From assembly GCF_029892685.1 (NCBI RefSeq), contig NZ_JARXVD010000021.1:54110-118109 (forward strand): a DNA stretch of 64,000 nucleotides. Direction: 5' to 3'. The position numbers and the translations under genes are program-made. This document shows positions 41,594 to 53,300 of this stretch, piece after piece. The notes beneath the pieces are model-generated. The model did not search any database. It was not told where the DNA came from and saw only the letters and a list, made by a program, of their open reading frames with translations. This DNA comes from Mycobacterium sp. OTB74 (lineage in GTDB: Bacteria > Actinomycetota > Actinomycetes > Mycobacteriales > Mycobacteriaceae). Position 1 is the stretch's first letter, and each line of letters starts with the position of its first letter.

Positions 41594-43867
41594 GTGCGCC
41601 AGTTGTTGCTTCGCACGATGGTGATTGCCACCATCGCCGCACTGGCTGCAGGCGGGGTGGCCTGGCTGCTGCACGCTCCTGATGTCGCCAACATCAGTTG
41701 GATCGCCGGGACGCTGGTGGGGCTCGTGCCGTCACTGTGGTGGTTGCTCGTCGCCTTGCGCAGTGGCCGGCTCGGTGTCGACGCGATCGCCGTGCTGGCG
41801 CTCATCGGCACGCTGGCGGTCGGTGAGTACCTGGCGGGCGCGCTGATCAGCGTTATGGTCGCCACCGGCGAGGCCCTCGACGCCGCCGCCGAACGCCGCG
41901 CGGCGCGCGATCTGCATGCGCTGCTCGACCGTGCGCCGAGCACCGCGCGGTTGCATACCGAATCCGGAGTACAGACAGTGCCACTGGCCGAAGTCGGCGT
42001 CGGCGACATCGTCATCGTCGGGCCGGGTGAAGTCGTCCCGGTCGACGGGCGGGTGAGCTCACCGTCGGCGGTCCTCGACGAATCGGCACTGACCGGTGAG
42101 CCCCTGCACGTGGAGCGGCACGCGGGGGAAGCGGTGCGCAGCGGCGTGGTCAACGCCGGCGGCGCCATGGAAGTGCGCGCTACGGCGACCGCGGAGAACA
42201 GCACCTACGCAGGCATCGTGAAGTTGGCGCAAGAGGCGGCCGCCGAAACCGCGCCGGTGGTTCGCATCGCCGATCGCGTTGCCACTTGGTTTCTGCCGAT
42301 GACCCTGGCGGTATCGGGCGCGGCCTGGTGGCTCAGCGGGTCGCCGATCCGGGCGGTCGCAGTGCTGGTGGTGGCGACCCCGTGCCCGCTGCTGCTGGCG
42401 GCCCCGGTGGCCATCGTGTCGGGACTTTCGCGCGCATCGCGCATCGGGGTGGTAGTGCGAAGCGGCAGTGCGCTGGAAAACCTCGGTCACGCAACGACAT
42501 TGGTACTCGATAAAACCGGCACGGTGACAACAGGCCGGCCGCGCGGCACCGATGTCATGGTGGCGCCCGGCTGGGACAGCGGCGAGGTGCTGCGCCTGGC
42601 CGCGGCCACCGATCAGGTGTCACCCCATGTGCTGGCCCGGGCCATCGTCGACGAAGCGACCGAACGCGGTCTGACACTGCCGATGCCCACCGATGTCGTG
42701 GAGGAAGCCGGCAAAGGGGTGAGCGGCGTCGTCGACGGTAAGCGGATCACGGTGGGCAATCACGCGCTGCCCGACGATCTGCCGCCGTGGGCGATCGCTG
42801 CTCTCACCCGCGCCTCGTTCGACGGTGCCGTCATCGCCTGGGTCAGTGTCGACGGCGATCTCACCGGGGCGATTCTGCTGATCGACCCGGTCCGCACCGA
42901 CGCCCCGCGCACCATCCGCCGATTACGCGCCGCCGGGATCGGCCGGGTGCTGATGCTCACCGGTGATCGAGCCGCCCCGGCTGAGCAGGTGGGTGCGGTG
43001 CTTGGCCTCGACGAGGTGCGCGCGAACCAGAGCCCCGCCGACAAGGTCGCAGCGGTCCGCGTCGAGCAGGAGAAGGCGGTGACGGTGATGGTCGGTGACG
43101 GCGTCAACGATGCGCCGGCCCTGGCCGCGGCAAGTGTCGGGATCGCCATGGGTGCGCACGGCGCAACCGCCAGTTCGGAAGCCGCCGACATCGTGTTGAC
43201 GACCGATCACCTCGAACGTGTCGCGGACGCCATGGTGATCGCCCGCAGGTCACGCTCAATCGCATTGCAAAGCGCCGTCTCCGGGATGGGAATGTCGTTG
43301 GTGGCGATGGGTTTTGCCGCCTTCGGCCTGCTGCCGGCGGCTCTGGGCGCGTTGCTGCAGGAAGTCATCGACATCGCTGTAATTCTCAATGCGCTGCGGG
43401 TGCTGCGCGGCGGCGAGGGCAGCGCAGCACTGCCGGCCCAGACCGAGGAAATGTTGCGGCAATTTGCCGACGAGCACAACGAGATGCGCGATGACCTCGC
43501 GCTGTTGCGCAACGCCGCCAGTCTGATCGTTAGCGGCGACGATCAGAGCGCGCTGGCGACACTGCAGCGGGCGGACGACTTCGTGCAGAACACGTTGCTG
43601 CCCCATGAGCAAGCCGAGGAACATCGACTGTATCCGGCGTTGGAGAATCCGCTGGGCAGTGCTGAGGCCACCGCGACGATGAGCCGCATGCACGCTGAAA
43701 TCGACCGGCTGGCAGGGCGTTTGCATCAACACGTCGAACTCGCCAACGCGGCGGCAGCTATCACCAACGATCAGCGCGAGGACCTGCTGGACTGCCTGTA
43801 CGGCCTCAGCGCCGTGCTGCGACTACATTTCGCTACCGAGGAGGAGAACTTCTTCACCCTCGGCTGA
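41594..43867 (+). CDS. P1B-5-type metal ATPase with C-terminal hemerythrin domain
   Basis: A 757-residue heavy-metal P-type ATPase with no N-terminal metal-binding domain. TPCP (262-265) in the membrane, TGEP in the actuator and the phosphorylation motif DKTGT (Asp306) are intact, as is GDGVNDAPAL. The last ~150 residues form a hemerythrin-like four-helix site: His628, His671-x3-Glu675, His700 and His745-x3-Glu749. TPCP plus hemerythrin defines class P1B-5 (Ni/Fe-linked exporters are known). TACATT (41582-41587) ends six bases before the GTG, so I take 41594 over the longer start at 41465. Confidence 0.87.
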   Translation: MRQLLLRTMVIATIAALAAGGVAWLLHAPDVANISWIAGTLVGLVPSLWWLLVALRSGRLGVDAIAVLALIGTLAVGEYLAGALISVMVATGEALDAAAERRAARDLHALLDRAPSTARLHTESGVQTVPLAEVGVGDIVIVGPGEVVPVDGRVSSPSAVLDESALTGEPLHVERHAGEAVRSGVVNAGGAMEVRATATAENSTYAGIVKLAQEAAAETAPVVRIADRVATWFLPMTLAVSGAAWWLSGSPIRAVAVLVVATPCPLLLAAPVAIVSGLSRASRIGVVVRSGSALENLGHATTLVLDKTGTVTTGRPRGTDVMVAPGWDSGEVLRLAAATDQVSPHVLARAIVDEATERGLTLPMPTDVVEEAGKGVSGVVDGKRITVGNHALPDDLPPWAIAALTRASFDGAVIAWVSVDGDLTGAILLIDPVRTDAPRTIRRLRAAGIGRVLMLTGDRAAPAEQVGAVLGLDEVRANQSPADKVAAVRVEQEKAVTVMVGDGVNDAPALAAASVGIAMGAHGATASSEAADIVLTTDHLERVADAMVIARRSRSIALQSAVSGMGMSLVAMGFAAFGLLPAALGALLQEVIDIAVILNALRVLRGGEGSAALPAQTEEMLRQFADEHNEMRDDLALLRNAASLIVSGDDQSALATLQRADDFVQNTLLPHEQAEEHRLYPALENPLGSAEATATMSRMHAEIDRLAGRLHQHVELANAAAAITNDQREDLLDCLYGLSAVLRLHFATEEENFFTLG

Positions 43868-44184
43868 CGCCAGCAGAGCCTCCGATACACACGCTGACAT
43901 CGCGAATGCGCCGGCGCGCGGTATGCCGTCGTCGCCAAAGGACGGGGCTTAGACAGCCCGCGCCGACTACCTCTGGCGACCCTGTGTGATCCGACGAAGC
44001 ATCAGCGAGCCCACCAGGGCTGGCCAGGCCCCCGGCGCCGGCGACATAGAGCGCTATGCCGAGGGATGCGGTTACGGGGTGATCGGCATCGGGCACCCAC
44101 GGGTCACAGGATGGGTTGCTGAAAGTCAATAAAGACGATCGTTCGCGTCGCTAAGCTCCATTACATACCGACCACGCATGAGGT
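43868..44184. other. Gene-free stretch after the P1B-5 ATPase
   Basis: About 317 bases without a convincing gene on either strand. A 91-codon opposite-strand frame overlaps the ATPase end but shows no recognisable domain, start signal or hydrophobic pattern. Base composition is lower in G+C near 44110-44180. This is the left edge of a degenerate patch in front of the MmpL-PKS locus. Confidence 0.5.
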
Positions 44185-44634
44185 GTGGAGTGTTGCCAAG
44201 CGAGAAGCGCAGGATTGGATGGAACCCGCTACGCCTTTCGCGCGCACTACAGCCGGTTATCCCCTGCGCAAGAACAGCCAGCTGACTTGGCTCTCAACGA
44301 CCGCTTCCACTCACTGTCCAATCTGACTTGGACGACGTGGGGACCGAACGGCGCTGACGGCTCAGGCGAGGAGCACACCCAAATCAACTCCGACCCAACT
44401 TGTGCCGACCGCACGCAGTACACCGACGCGGTTCAAATCCATGCGTCGAATCCTCAACCTCCGCCGCCAAGCAGCGGATGCCCGGCGAACATCTTGTTCT
44501 ACTCCGACGTAGTGCTCAGCCACCCAAACGGGACCACCACGCCGCACAATCCCTCCGCCGAAAGTTTCGAGTGGACCACCATCAACGGGGCGGAAGCCGT
44601 TCACTACTGGAACCTCGTGCCAACGCGCGAATAA
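44185..44634 (+). pseudogene. Probable remnant of a secreted mycobacterial protein
   Basis: A frame of 149 codons. From about codon 38 it looks like a mature exported domain: NLTWTTWGPNGADGSG, two Cys-containing loops (DPTCADRTQY, SSGCPANILF) and a Pro-rich turn, with a C-terminal beta pattern. The first ~35 codons show neither a signal peptide nor a ribosome binding site, so the real 5' end seems lost or frameshifted. I rate it a decayed gene; a functional short protein cannot be excluded. Confidence 0.4.
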
Positions 44635-45119
44635 CAGTGAACGACTGACGCGCCATAGAATTTCGCCGGCACATCGCGAGTTAGTGGAAAATGTTGTGCC
44701 ACAACCATACTCGGATCGAGAAGTGGGTAGATCAGGGTTTGACGGTGGTCAAGGTCGGCGGTCTTTTTGGGCGCGGGAAGGGGATGTGCCGCAACGCACC
44801 TTGCACTTGGGCCACTCGTCACGGGCTACTAACAGAGCCCAATGCGACGCGGACAACCGCGGTGAACGACCGGCAAGAGTTGTCGGTGTGACTTTGATTC
44901 ACTGGCGTCCGACTGCGTCGTCGCAACCCGACGAGCTGCTCGAAGCGATTGTTAACCGGGCCGCTTACATCGGAACGCCTACCTGGACGAGTCCTTGCGG
45001 ATATATTCGCTGCGGCGGTAACCGTCATCTGCCGGAGAACCCAAAGGCGAGCTAACCCGGCGACCCATTCCTGACGGAGCACCAGCGATGGCTCTGGGGT
45101 TGAGCGACGGGGGACAGCC
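44635..45119. other. Gene-poor region upstream of mmpL
   Basis: About 485 bases. A 123-codon plus-strand frame (44684-45055) lacks a start signal and any family pattern, so I do not call it. The final 30 bases include GGGGGACAGCC directly before the mmpL GTG and must contain its ribosome binding site. The MmpL-PKS promoter probably lies here, but no clear -10/-35 pair stands out. Confidence 0.5.
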
Positions 45120-47384
45120 GTGCTAGCACGAATCGCACGACTCGCGATGTCGGCGCCGCGATCGATCATCGCGGTCGCGATGTTGATCATGTTGGGCGCC
45201 GGGATTTACGGCATCGGGGTAACCAAGAGCCTGTCCGCGGGCGGCCTCCATGATCCGACCAGCGAGTCGTCTCGTGCTGCCCGGCTGCTGTCCGAGAAGT
45301 TTGGCCAGGGCGATATGCAGATGACCATTGCAGTCACCTCCGACGCCGGCGCACAAAGCCCCGGCGCGCGGGCCGTCGCAACCGAGCTCATCCAGCGTCT
45401 GCAGGCGTCGCCGTACGTCGCCGGCGTGAACTCGGCGTGGGCCGCATCGCCTACCGCGGCCACGTTGATCAGCAAAGACGGCAAGACCGGTGTGATTGTC
45501 GCTGGCATCAACGGCGGGGAAAATGGTGCACAGAAGCACGCCAAGGCGCTGGCCGATCAGCTGCTGCACGACCGCGACGGAGTCAAAGTACGCGCGACCG
45601 GCGATGCCATGACCTATGTACAGATCAACGCGCAAACCGAAAAAGACCTGCTCCTGATGGAGTCCATCGCCCTCCCGCTGAGCTTTGTGGCGCTGGTATG
45701 GGCGTTCGGCGGCCTGCTGGCGGCCATGCTGCCATTGGCGGTCGGCGGGTTCGCGATTCTGGGTTCGATGGCGGTGCTGCGCGCCGTCGCGCAGGTGACC
45801 GATGTGTCGATTTTCGCGCTGAACCTGACCGTGGCGATGGGGCTGGCACTGGCCATCGATTACACGCTGCTGGTGGTCAGCCGGCTCCGCGACGAACTAG
45901 CCGGGGGCGCCGGACGTGAGGAGGCGCTGGTGCGCACGATGGCGACGGCGGGGCGCACGGTGCTTTTCTCGGCCGTGACGATCGCATTGTCGATCGTGGC
46001 GATGGTGCTATTCCCAATGTATTTTCTGAAATCCTTTGCCTACGCGGGGATCGGAGCGGTTGCGTTCGCGGCCGCTGCCGCGATCGTGGTAACGCCGGCG
46101 GCGATCACATTGCTCGGGCACCGGCTGGACGCACTGGATTTTCGCCGGTTGGGCCGCCGCGTCTTCGGCCGTCCGGAACCGGTGCGGCGCCCTGTTGAGC
46201 AAGCGTTCTTTTACCGCTCGACCAAGTTCGTGATGCGCCGAGCGGTTCCCTTCGGAGTGGCCATCATCGCGTTGCTATTGCTACTTGGCGCGCCGTTCAT
46301 CGGCATCAAATGGGGCTTCGCCGATGATCGGGTGCTGCCGTCATCGGCCTCGGTGCGCCAGGTCTCTGAGCAGCTGCGCAGTGATTTCGCCGGCGATGCT
46401 ACTGCCAATGTGGTCGTCGTAATTCCGGATATGAACGAGTTAACGGCCGATGATCTCGCCCGCTATGCGGCTCAGCTGTCGCAGGTTCCCGGCGTGACGG
46501 CGGTGTCTGCGCCCGGTGGCACTTTAATTGGCGGCTCGCTGGTCGGGCGACCGTCGGCGCCGTCAGCTATCCAGGATGGCAGCGCATTTTTCACCGTTGC
46601 CAGTGCCGCGCCGCTGTTCTCGCCGGCCTCGGAGATTCAGCTGGACCGGTTGCACGCCGTCGCAGGTCCCGGCGGCCAGCCTGTCCTGATCACCGGCTTG
46701 GCGCAGATCAACCGTGACAGTTCCAAAGCGGTCACGTCCCGGCTGCCGCTGGTCCTCAGCGTTATCGCGGCGATCACGTTTGTGGTGTTGTTTTTGCTGA
46801 CCGGTAGCGTGGTCATGCCCTTGAAGGCGTTGCTGCTCAACATCTTGTCGCTGAGCGCCGCGTTCGGTGCGTTGGTGTGGATCTTTCAAGATGGGCATTG
46901 GGGCGCGTTCGGCACCACGCCTACCGGCACCCTCATGGCTGCCATGCCGGTGCTGTTGTTCTGCGTCGCATTCGGGTTGTCCATGGACTACGAAGTGTTT
47001 CTGGTGTCGCGGATTCGCGAGCATTGGCTCGAATCCCGGCGCTCCCGGGCCGATAACGATGAAAGCGTCGCGCTGGGGCTGGCCCACACCGGTCGGGTGG
47101 TGACTGCCGCGGCACTGGTGATGGCGATTTCGTTTGCCGCGTTGATCGCGGCGAAGGTGTCGTTCATGCGGATGTTGGGTGTCGGACTGACGCTGGCGGT
47201 GCTGGTCGATGCGACACTGGTGCGGATCATGCTGCTTCCGGTGTTTATGCACGTGCTGGGCCGCGTCAACTGGTGGGCGCCCAAACCGTTGGTCCGGATT
47301 CATCAGCGGTTTGGTTTCAGCGAGGCGAATTCATCGGAACTGACCGAGGTTGCCGCAGAAGCCCGAGGGAGAGGTGCACTGTGA
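45120..47384 (+). CDS. MmpL/RND-family lipid transporter
   Basis: A 754-residue membrane protein. One helix (~14-34), a periplasmic loop, five helices (~175-340), a second periplasmic domain (~390-530) and a final helix bundle give the usual 12-helix RND layout. The proton-relay Asp-Tyr pairs are seen in AIDYTLLVVSR and SMDYEVFLVSR. The N-terminus (RIARLAMSAPRSII) resembles MmpL13/MmpL11-type proteins more than the long MmpL7/8/10 group. The stop overlaps the PKS GTG (47381-47384). Export of the PKS product is the natural inference. Confidence 0.86.
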   Translation: MLARIARLAMSAPRSIIAVAMLIMLGAGIYGIGVTKSLSAGGLHDPTSESSRAARLLSEKFGQGDMQMTIAVTSDAGAQSPGARAVATELIQRLQASPYVAGVNSAWAASPTAATLISKDGKTGVIVAGINGGENGAQKHAKALADQLLHDRDGVKVRATGDAMTYVQINAQTEKDLLLMESIALPLSFVALVWAFGGLLAAMLPLAVGGFAILGSMAVLRAVAQVTDVSIFALNLTVAMGLALAIDYTLLVVSRLRDELAGGAGREEALVRTMATAGRTVLFSAVTIALSIVAMVLFPMYFLKSFAYAGIGAVAFAAAAAIVVTPAAITLLGHRLDALDFRRLGRRVFGRPEPVRRPVEQAFFYRSTKFVMRRAVPFGVAIIALLLLLGAPFIGIKWGFADDRVLPSSASVRQVSEQLRSDFAGDATANVVVVIPDMNELTADDLARYAAQLSQVPGVTAVSAPGGTLIGGSLVGRPSAPSAIQDGSAFFTVASAAPLFSPASEIQLDRLHAVAGPGGQPVLITGLAQINRDSSKAVTSRLPLVLSVIAAITFVVLFLLTGSVVMPLKALLLNILSLSAAFGALVWIFQDGHWGAFGTTPTGTLMAAMPVLLFCVAFGLSMDYEVFLVSRIREHWLESRRSRADNDESVALGLAHTGRVVTAAALVMAISFAALIAAKVSFMRMLGVGLTLAVLVDATLVRIMLLPVFMHVLGRVNWWAPKPLVRIHQRFGFSEANSSELTEVAAEARGRGAL

Positions 47385-50300
47385 CGGACATCGATGTTGC
47401 GATTGTCGGAATCGGGTGCCGATTTCCCGGCGGGGTTGAGGATCCGGAGAGTTTCTGGAAGTTCTTGATGGACAAGGGCGATGGTGTGACGGAGGTGCCA
47501 GCGGACCGCTGGCGCATCGATCGGTTCTACGATCGGGATCCCGACGCCCCGGGGCGGATGTATGTGCGACGGGCAGGTTTCTTGACCCACAGTCTCTGGG
47601 ACTTCGATGCCGACTTCTTCGGTATCTCGCATAAGGAAGCGGCCATCCTGGATCCACAGCAACGGCTGCTGCTCGAAACCTCTTGGGAGGCATTGGATGA
47701 CGCCGGGATGGCCGGATGCATCTCGGGCAGTTCGGCAGGCGTGTTCGTCGGTGGGTTCGTGCTTGACAGTGGGATGAGCCGAGTCGGGCCGTCGGTGCGA
47801 TCAAGCATCAGTGGCTTCACGGCGATGGGCGCGGCGTTGACGTTGTTATCTAATCGGATCTCCTACACGTTCGATCTGCATGGTCCCAGCGTGACTGTAG
47901 ATACCGCGTGTTCTTCGTCATTGGTGGCAACGCATCTGGCGGTACAAGCGTTACAGCGCGGCGACTGTGAGACGGCACTGGTGGGCGGGTCGAACGTGAT
48001 GGTGAGCCCAGACACGTTCGTGTCGATGTGCAAGAGCAGGTTTTTGGCCTTCGATGGCCGGTGCAAGACATTTGACGCCGCCGCCGACGGCTATGGTCGC
48101 GCCGAAGGCGCGGCGATGGTCGTGCTCAAACCGTTAGCCGAGGCGCTTCGCGCCGGTGACCGAGTTTATGCGGTGATCGCAGCGACCGGTGTCAATCAGG
48201 ATGGCCGCACAGTGGCGCTGCCGGTGCCCAATCAGGTTGCGCAGGAGGATCTGGCGCGGCGGGTGCGGGATCGGTCAGGATTTGCCGCGCACGAGATCAG
48301 CTACATCGAGGCGCACGGCACCGGCACGGCGGTGGGTGATCCGATCGAAATGCGGGCGCTGGGTGCGGTATACGGCGCGGTGGATGGGCGCAGCGCGCCG
48401 GTTCCGGTCGGCTCGTTGAAGAACAACTGGGGGCACGCCGAGGCGGCGGCGGGCGTGGCCGGCTTGATCAAGGCTGCGTTGACACTGCGGCATCGAACGG
48501 TGGTGCCGCAGTTCCGGGTGGAGCAACTGAACCCGGCAATCCCGTTCGAGGAGTTGGGGATCCGAGTGCCGCTGGAGCCCGAGCCGCTCATCGCCGGACC
48601 GACGGGCCGGAATGTGGTCGCGGTCAACGGATTCGGCTACGGCGGCACCAACGCGCACGTCCTGCTGACCGAAGCGCCTGCGCCCCGACCGATTTCCGAG
48701 CCAGCGCGGCCAGTGATCCGAGTTCTGCCGGTGTCCGGACGAAGCGACGCCGCCGCGCGAGCGGCAGCCGGCAGGCTGGCCGGATTGTTGGACACCGTAG
48801 ACCCCGTGACGATCACCGCCGCGGCGTGGACGAGGCGGGCCCATCACCCGTTCCGCGTCGGCGTGCCCTACACCGACGCCGTGGATCTGCGGGATCGGCT
48901 GGCCGCCCTGGCAAATGGGGAGGGTCGGGCACTGAGCCGCGTCGTGGCCGACGGCACTACCGGGCCGGTGTTCGTCTATAGCGGCATGGGCCCGCAATGG
49001 TCGGGGATGGGTCAGGGCCTGCTCGAGTCGGACGAGTGCTTTCGCGCCGAGGCGCAGAAGATCGACGCGGAGTTCGCAGTGATCGCCGACCGGTCGATCC
49101 TTGAGGAGCTACAGCGCTACGACGGAGACTCGCAGGTGATGCCGACCGAGATCGCTCAACCGGCGAATTTCCTAGTGCAAGCGGCGCTGACCGCGGTGCT
49201 GGCCAATCAGGGCGTCACGCCTGCGGTGGTGGTGGGTCACAGCGTCGGTGAGGTGACCGCGGCGTATGTGTCTGGGGCGCTGTCGCTGACCGACGCGGTG
49301 TGGTTGAGTTACCACCGGGCACGGCTGCAGGCGCGCACCGCCGGCACCGGCGGCATGCTGGCGGTGGGCTTGGCGGCGGCGGCGGCGGAGACGCTGATCG
49401 CCGAGCTACCACAGGTGTCGCTGGCCGCGGTGAACGGTCCGTCGTCGGTGACCCTGTCCGGTAACATCTCGGCGCTGCAGGCGCTGCACGACACCCTTTC
49501 GGCGGACGGGACTTTCGCGCGGATGTTGCGCGTCGAGGTGCCCTATCACAGTCACCTGATGGACCCGATCCTAAGCGAATTGGCCAAGACTCTAGCCCGA
49601 TTGGCGCCACGGGCGCAGGCCGCCCCCGCGTACTCGACGGTTACCGCGGCGCCGGTTGCCCGCGTGGGCTGGACGGCCGAGTACTGGTGTGACAACGTGC
49701 GCGAACCGGTGCGGTTCGCCGACACCATCGCCGCGTTGCTCGACGAAGGGCATCGAGTGTTCCTCGAGGTCGGGCCGCATCCAGTTCTCAGCGGGAACAT
49801 TCGCGAGCAGCTGGTGCAGCGCGGCATCGCCGGCGCGGCGGTGCCCACGTTGACGCGTGGAGCCGACGACGCCGAGCGGGTGCTGGCCGCTGTCGCGGAA
49901 CTCTATGCCGCCGGCGGGATCTCGACCGCAGCCATCCCCGGCAGTCCACAAATCCGCGTGCCGCATCTGGACATGCCGCGCTACCCCTGGCAACGGACCT
50001 TTCTGCGGACGGAGGATCCTGCCACCTTGTTGGACCGGTTCGGCACAGCAGAGGGATTCGCGATGCTCGGCGATCCGGTCGGGACCACAGCTGACACCGA
50101 GTGGGAGGTGCCGCTGGCGGCGGCGCAGCTGCCATGGTTGCCGGATCACGTCGTCGCTGACCGTGTGGTGGTGCCCGGCGCGGCATATATCGACGCGGCG
50201 TTGAGCGCGGCAGCCAGGCGCACCGGGCGATCCAGCTTCGGCCTGGAGGCTCTCCAGTTCGTGGCACCGCTGCTCGTGGATCCGCACGATGTTCCGCGGC

Positions 50301-53300
50301 TGCGGGTCACCGTGGAGGAGTCCACCCACCGTTTCGCGATCCGGTCCAAGCCGGGTGATCCCGACAGCACGGCGGGCTGGACCCTCAATGCCCGGGGCCG
50401 ATTGATCGAAGCCGAATTCGATTCGGCCACAGTCGATGTGAAATCGGCCGCCGATGCCGTCGATCTGGATGGAGAGGCCATTTACCGCGGCATGACCGAA
50501 CTCGGCCTCGAATACGGTGCAAGCTTCCGGCGCATCGCGAGCGCGCACGTCACCCGTGATCGCGTGGTGGCGGTGCTCAGCCGGCTGGACGGCGAGCAAC
50601 CGCGGCACCTCGCGCACCCCGCCGTGGTGGATTCGGCGCTGCAGTGCGTCGCCACCCTGGCCGTGGCCGCCGGCCCGCTGATCGACGAGGGCGCGATGGT
50701 GCCCCACTCAATGACCGGCGTGCGCTATCACGGGCCGATCCCCGACGACGCCCGGGCGGTAGCCACGCTGCTGTCCACCAAGCCCTTCCGTGCCGATGTC
50801 ACCATTGCCGATGCCGAGGGCCGGGTGGCGCTTCACATGTCCGGGGTGGAGTTCCGGTCGGTGGCGCAGATGGACGCCGCGCGCCGGCTCGAGCGGGTGT
50901 TCTACGAGCAGGTGTGGGAGCAGGTCGCCCCGCCGATCCTTGCCGAGGGCGAGCAACGCATCGAGGCAGTCGCGGTGTTCTGCGCCGGCGCCGACGCAAA
51001 GTCCCGGGCCCACCAGCTGTTCGGTAATCACGATGTGACGCCGATGACGGTGCTCACCGACCCCGAGGGCGCAGAGGAACTCGTGCGCACTGCGCTGCTG
51101 GGCGGCAACGGCGATCCCATCGCCGACCGGATTCGGGTCGTGTTCGTGGCAAGCACCGAAATGGACGGCGCCGATCAATTGGAGCTGCTCGCGAAGGTGG
51201 CGAAGGTGGTGCAGCAACTGACCGAGATCGGCCGCGAATCCGCGCGCGCCGGCGAGAAGTCCTCCGCCGCAGGCAGCGCGCAGCGCGGTTCGGCGTCGAA
51301 AGCCGCCGAACCCGTTCCAGCCGAGGGTAATCGGGCTGCGGCGGCACCGACCGCTACGCAAGTCCGAGGGGTCGTGATCACCGATTTCGGCGCGGCACTG
51401 CCCAGCGATGAGACGATCTCGCTCACCCACGCCGGGCTCGTCGGCGCCCGCCGCGAGCTGTTCGCTGAACAGCCGTGGATGCAGTGGATGCTCATCGATC
51501 TCGACGGAGCGTGTGGCGACGCGGTCGCCGCTCCGTTCGAACCGTCGGCAGCCGACCCCGCCGACTCGGCCGCGTGCGAAGTCAGTGCGGCTGAGCCTGC
51601 TTCGGCGGCGGTTGGGGTCGCGTCTGCACCACGGCCGAGCGTGCGTGACCTGATCTTGACCGATGGACCCCTCGATGAGATCGTCTGGCGCGACGGGACT
51701 CTGTGGGCGGCGCGGGTCAGCATGGGCGCCGGTGCGTATCTGGCGGCCCGAGCCCACGCCGAGCGCGCCGGGACTGACGTCGAGAACTTCCAGATCGAGA
51801 TCCCCAGGACGCGGCTGCTGGCAGATCTGGCCCTGCGACAGGTCGATAGGGTGCCGCCCGGGCCCGGTGAGGTGGAGCTGCGGGTCGAGGCGGTCGGCCT
51901 GAACTACAAGGACAGCATGAAGATCGTCGGCATGCTGACCGAACGTGAACTCGCCGGAACCTATTACGGGATGAGCGTCGGCATGGAGGTGGCCGCCGAG
52001 GCGGTACGGGTCGGTCACGGGGTGACGAACGTCGGCGTGGGAGACAAAGTGGTCGTCTTCGCGCGGGGCATGCTGCGCAAATATGTGACCCTGCCGGCGC
52101 AGAACTGCGGGCGGATCGGCGTCTGGGTGTCGGCGGACGAACTGGCCGACCCAACCGTCGCGGCCACCTACGATCCACTTGTCTGCGGTTCGCAACTGCC
52201 GTTCCTGACCGCCATCTACGGTCTCCGGACGCTGGCCCGATTGCGGCCGGGTGAAATAGCGCTGATCCACGGTGCCGCAGGCGGGATGGGCCAGGCTGCG
52301 GTCCAGGTGGCATTGCGGATGGGCGCCACCGTGATCGGTACCGCCAGTAGCCCGCAGCGGCGGGACTCCGTGCAGCAGGACGGGGCGCATCACGTGCTGA
52401 ACTCGCGGTCGGCGAGCTTCGTCGACGAGGTGTTGCAGCTGACTGGCGGCCACGGCGCGGACGTGATCTACACCTCGGCGCCGGGCGAGATCGGCGCCCA
52501 GAACCTCCGTGTGGCAGCGGAGTTCGGACGGATTGTCGATATAGGCAAGGCCGATATCTATACCGACGGGCTGCTCGAGCTGCGCCCGTTCGACCGCAAC
52601 CTGAGCTTCTTCGCTGTTGACATGGACCGGGCAATGGCCGTGGACTCCGATATTGTGTGGAATCCGGGGCTGGAGGCGGTGGAGGAACTGACGTCGGGCC
52701 GGTACCGGTGGCTGCCGTATCGCCGGTTCACCCTCGACGAGTTGCAAGAGGCGTTCGAGACGGTCGCACGCGCAGACACCATTGGTCGCGTAGTACTCGA
52801 TTTCCGCACCGAGCCCGCGCGCGTACGGCCGCCGGTCGACTACGTGGACATCCGGCCCGGCGGCACCTATCTGATCACCGGCGGGTTCGGTGCGTTCGGG
52901 CTGGCCACTGCGCGTTGGCTGGTGCGCGCGGGCGCGCGGCGACTAGTACTCGCCGGTCGCCACGGCGCGTCAAGCGAGTCAGCGCAGCTGCAACTGGCCG
53001 ACTTCGCCACCATGGGCGTCGAGGTGGTCGAGGAGCGATTGGATCTAGCCGACTACGACGCCACGGCCGAACTGATCGCCCGCATCGAAGGCAGCGGCCA
53101 CCCATTGCGCGGGGTGTTCCACGCCGCGGGGGTGGTGAACATGGTCCCTGTCTCCGACCTGTCCCGGGCCGAGCTCGACGCGGTGGTCGCGCCGAAGGCC
53201 CGCGGCGGTGAGAACCTCTACCGCGCGGTGACCGCCGCGGGTGTGAAACCCGATGTGGTAGTGCTGTATTCATCGATCAGCGCGTGGGGCATCATGGAGC

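Noticed and set aside
43854..44129. A 91-codon minus-strand frame overlapping the end of the P1B-5 ATPase
   Set aside because: Overlaps conserved hemerythrin coding sequence slightly and has no recognisable features.
44684..45055. A 123-codon plus-strand frame in front of mmpL
   Set aside because: No ribosome binding site, no hydrophobic or domain pattern, and amino-acid use unlike neighbouring genes.
50708..52747. A 679-codon open frame antisense to the PKS gene
   Set aside because: Long antisense frames are expected in high-G+C genes; the composition is Arg/His/Gln-rich with no domain pattern, and the sense strand encodes clear PKS domains.
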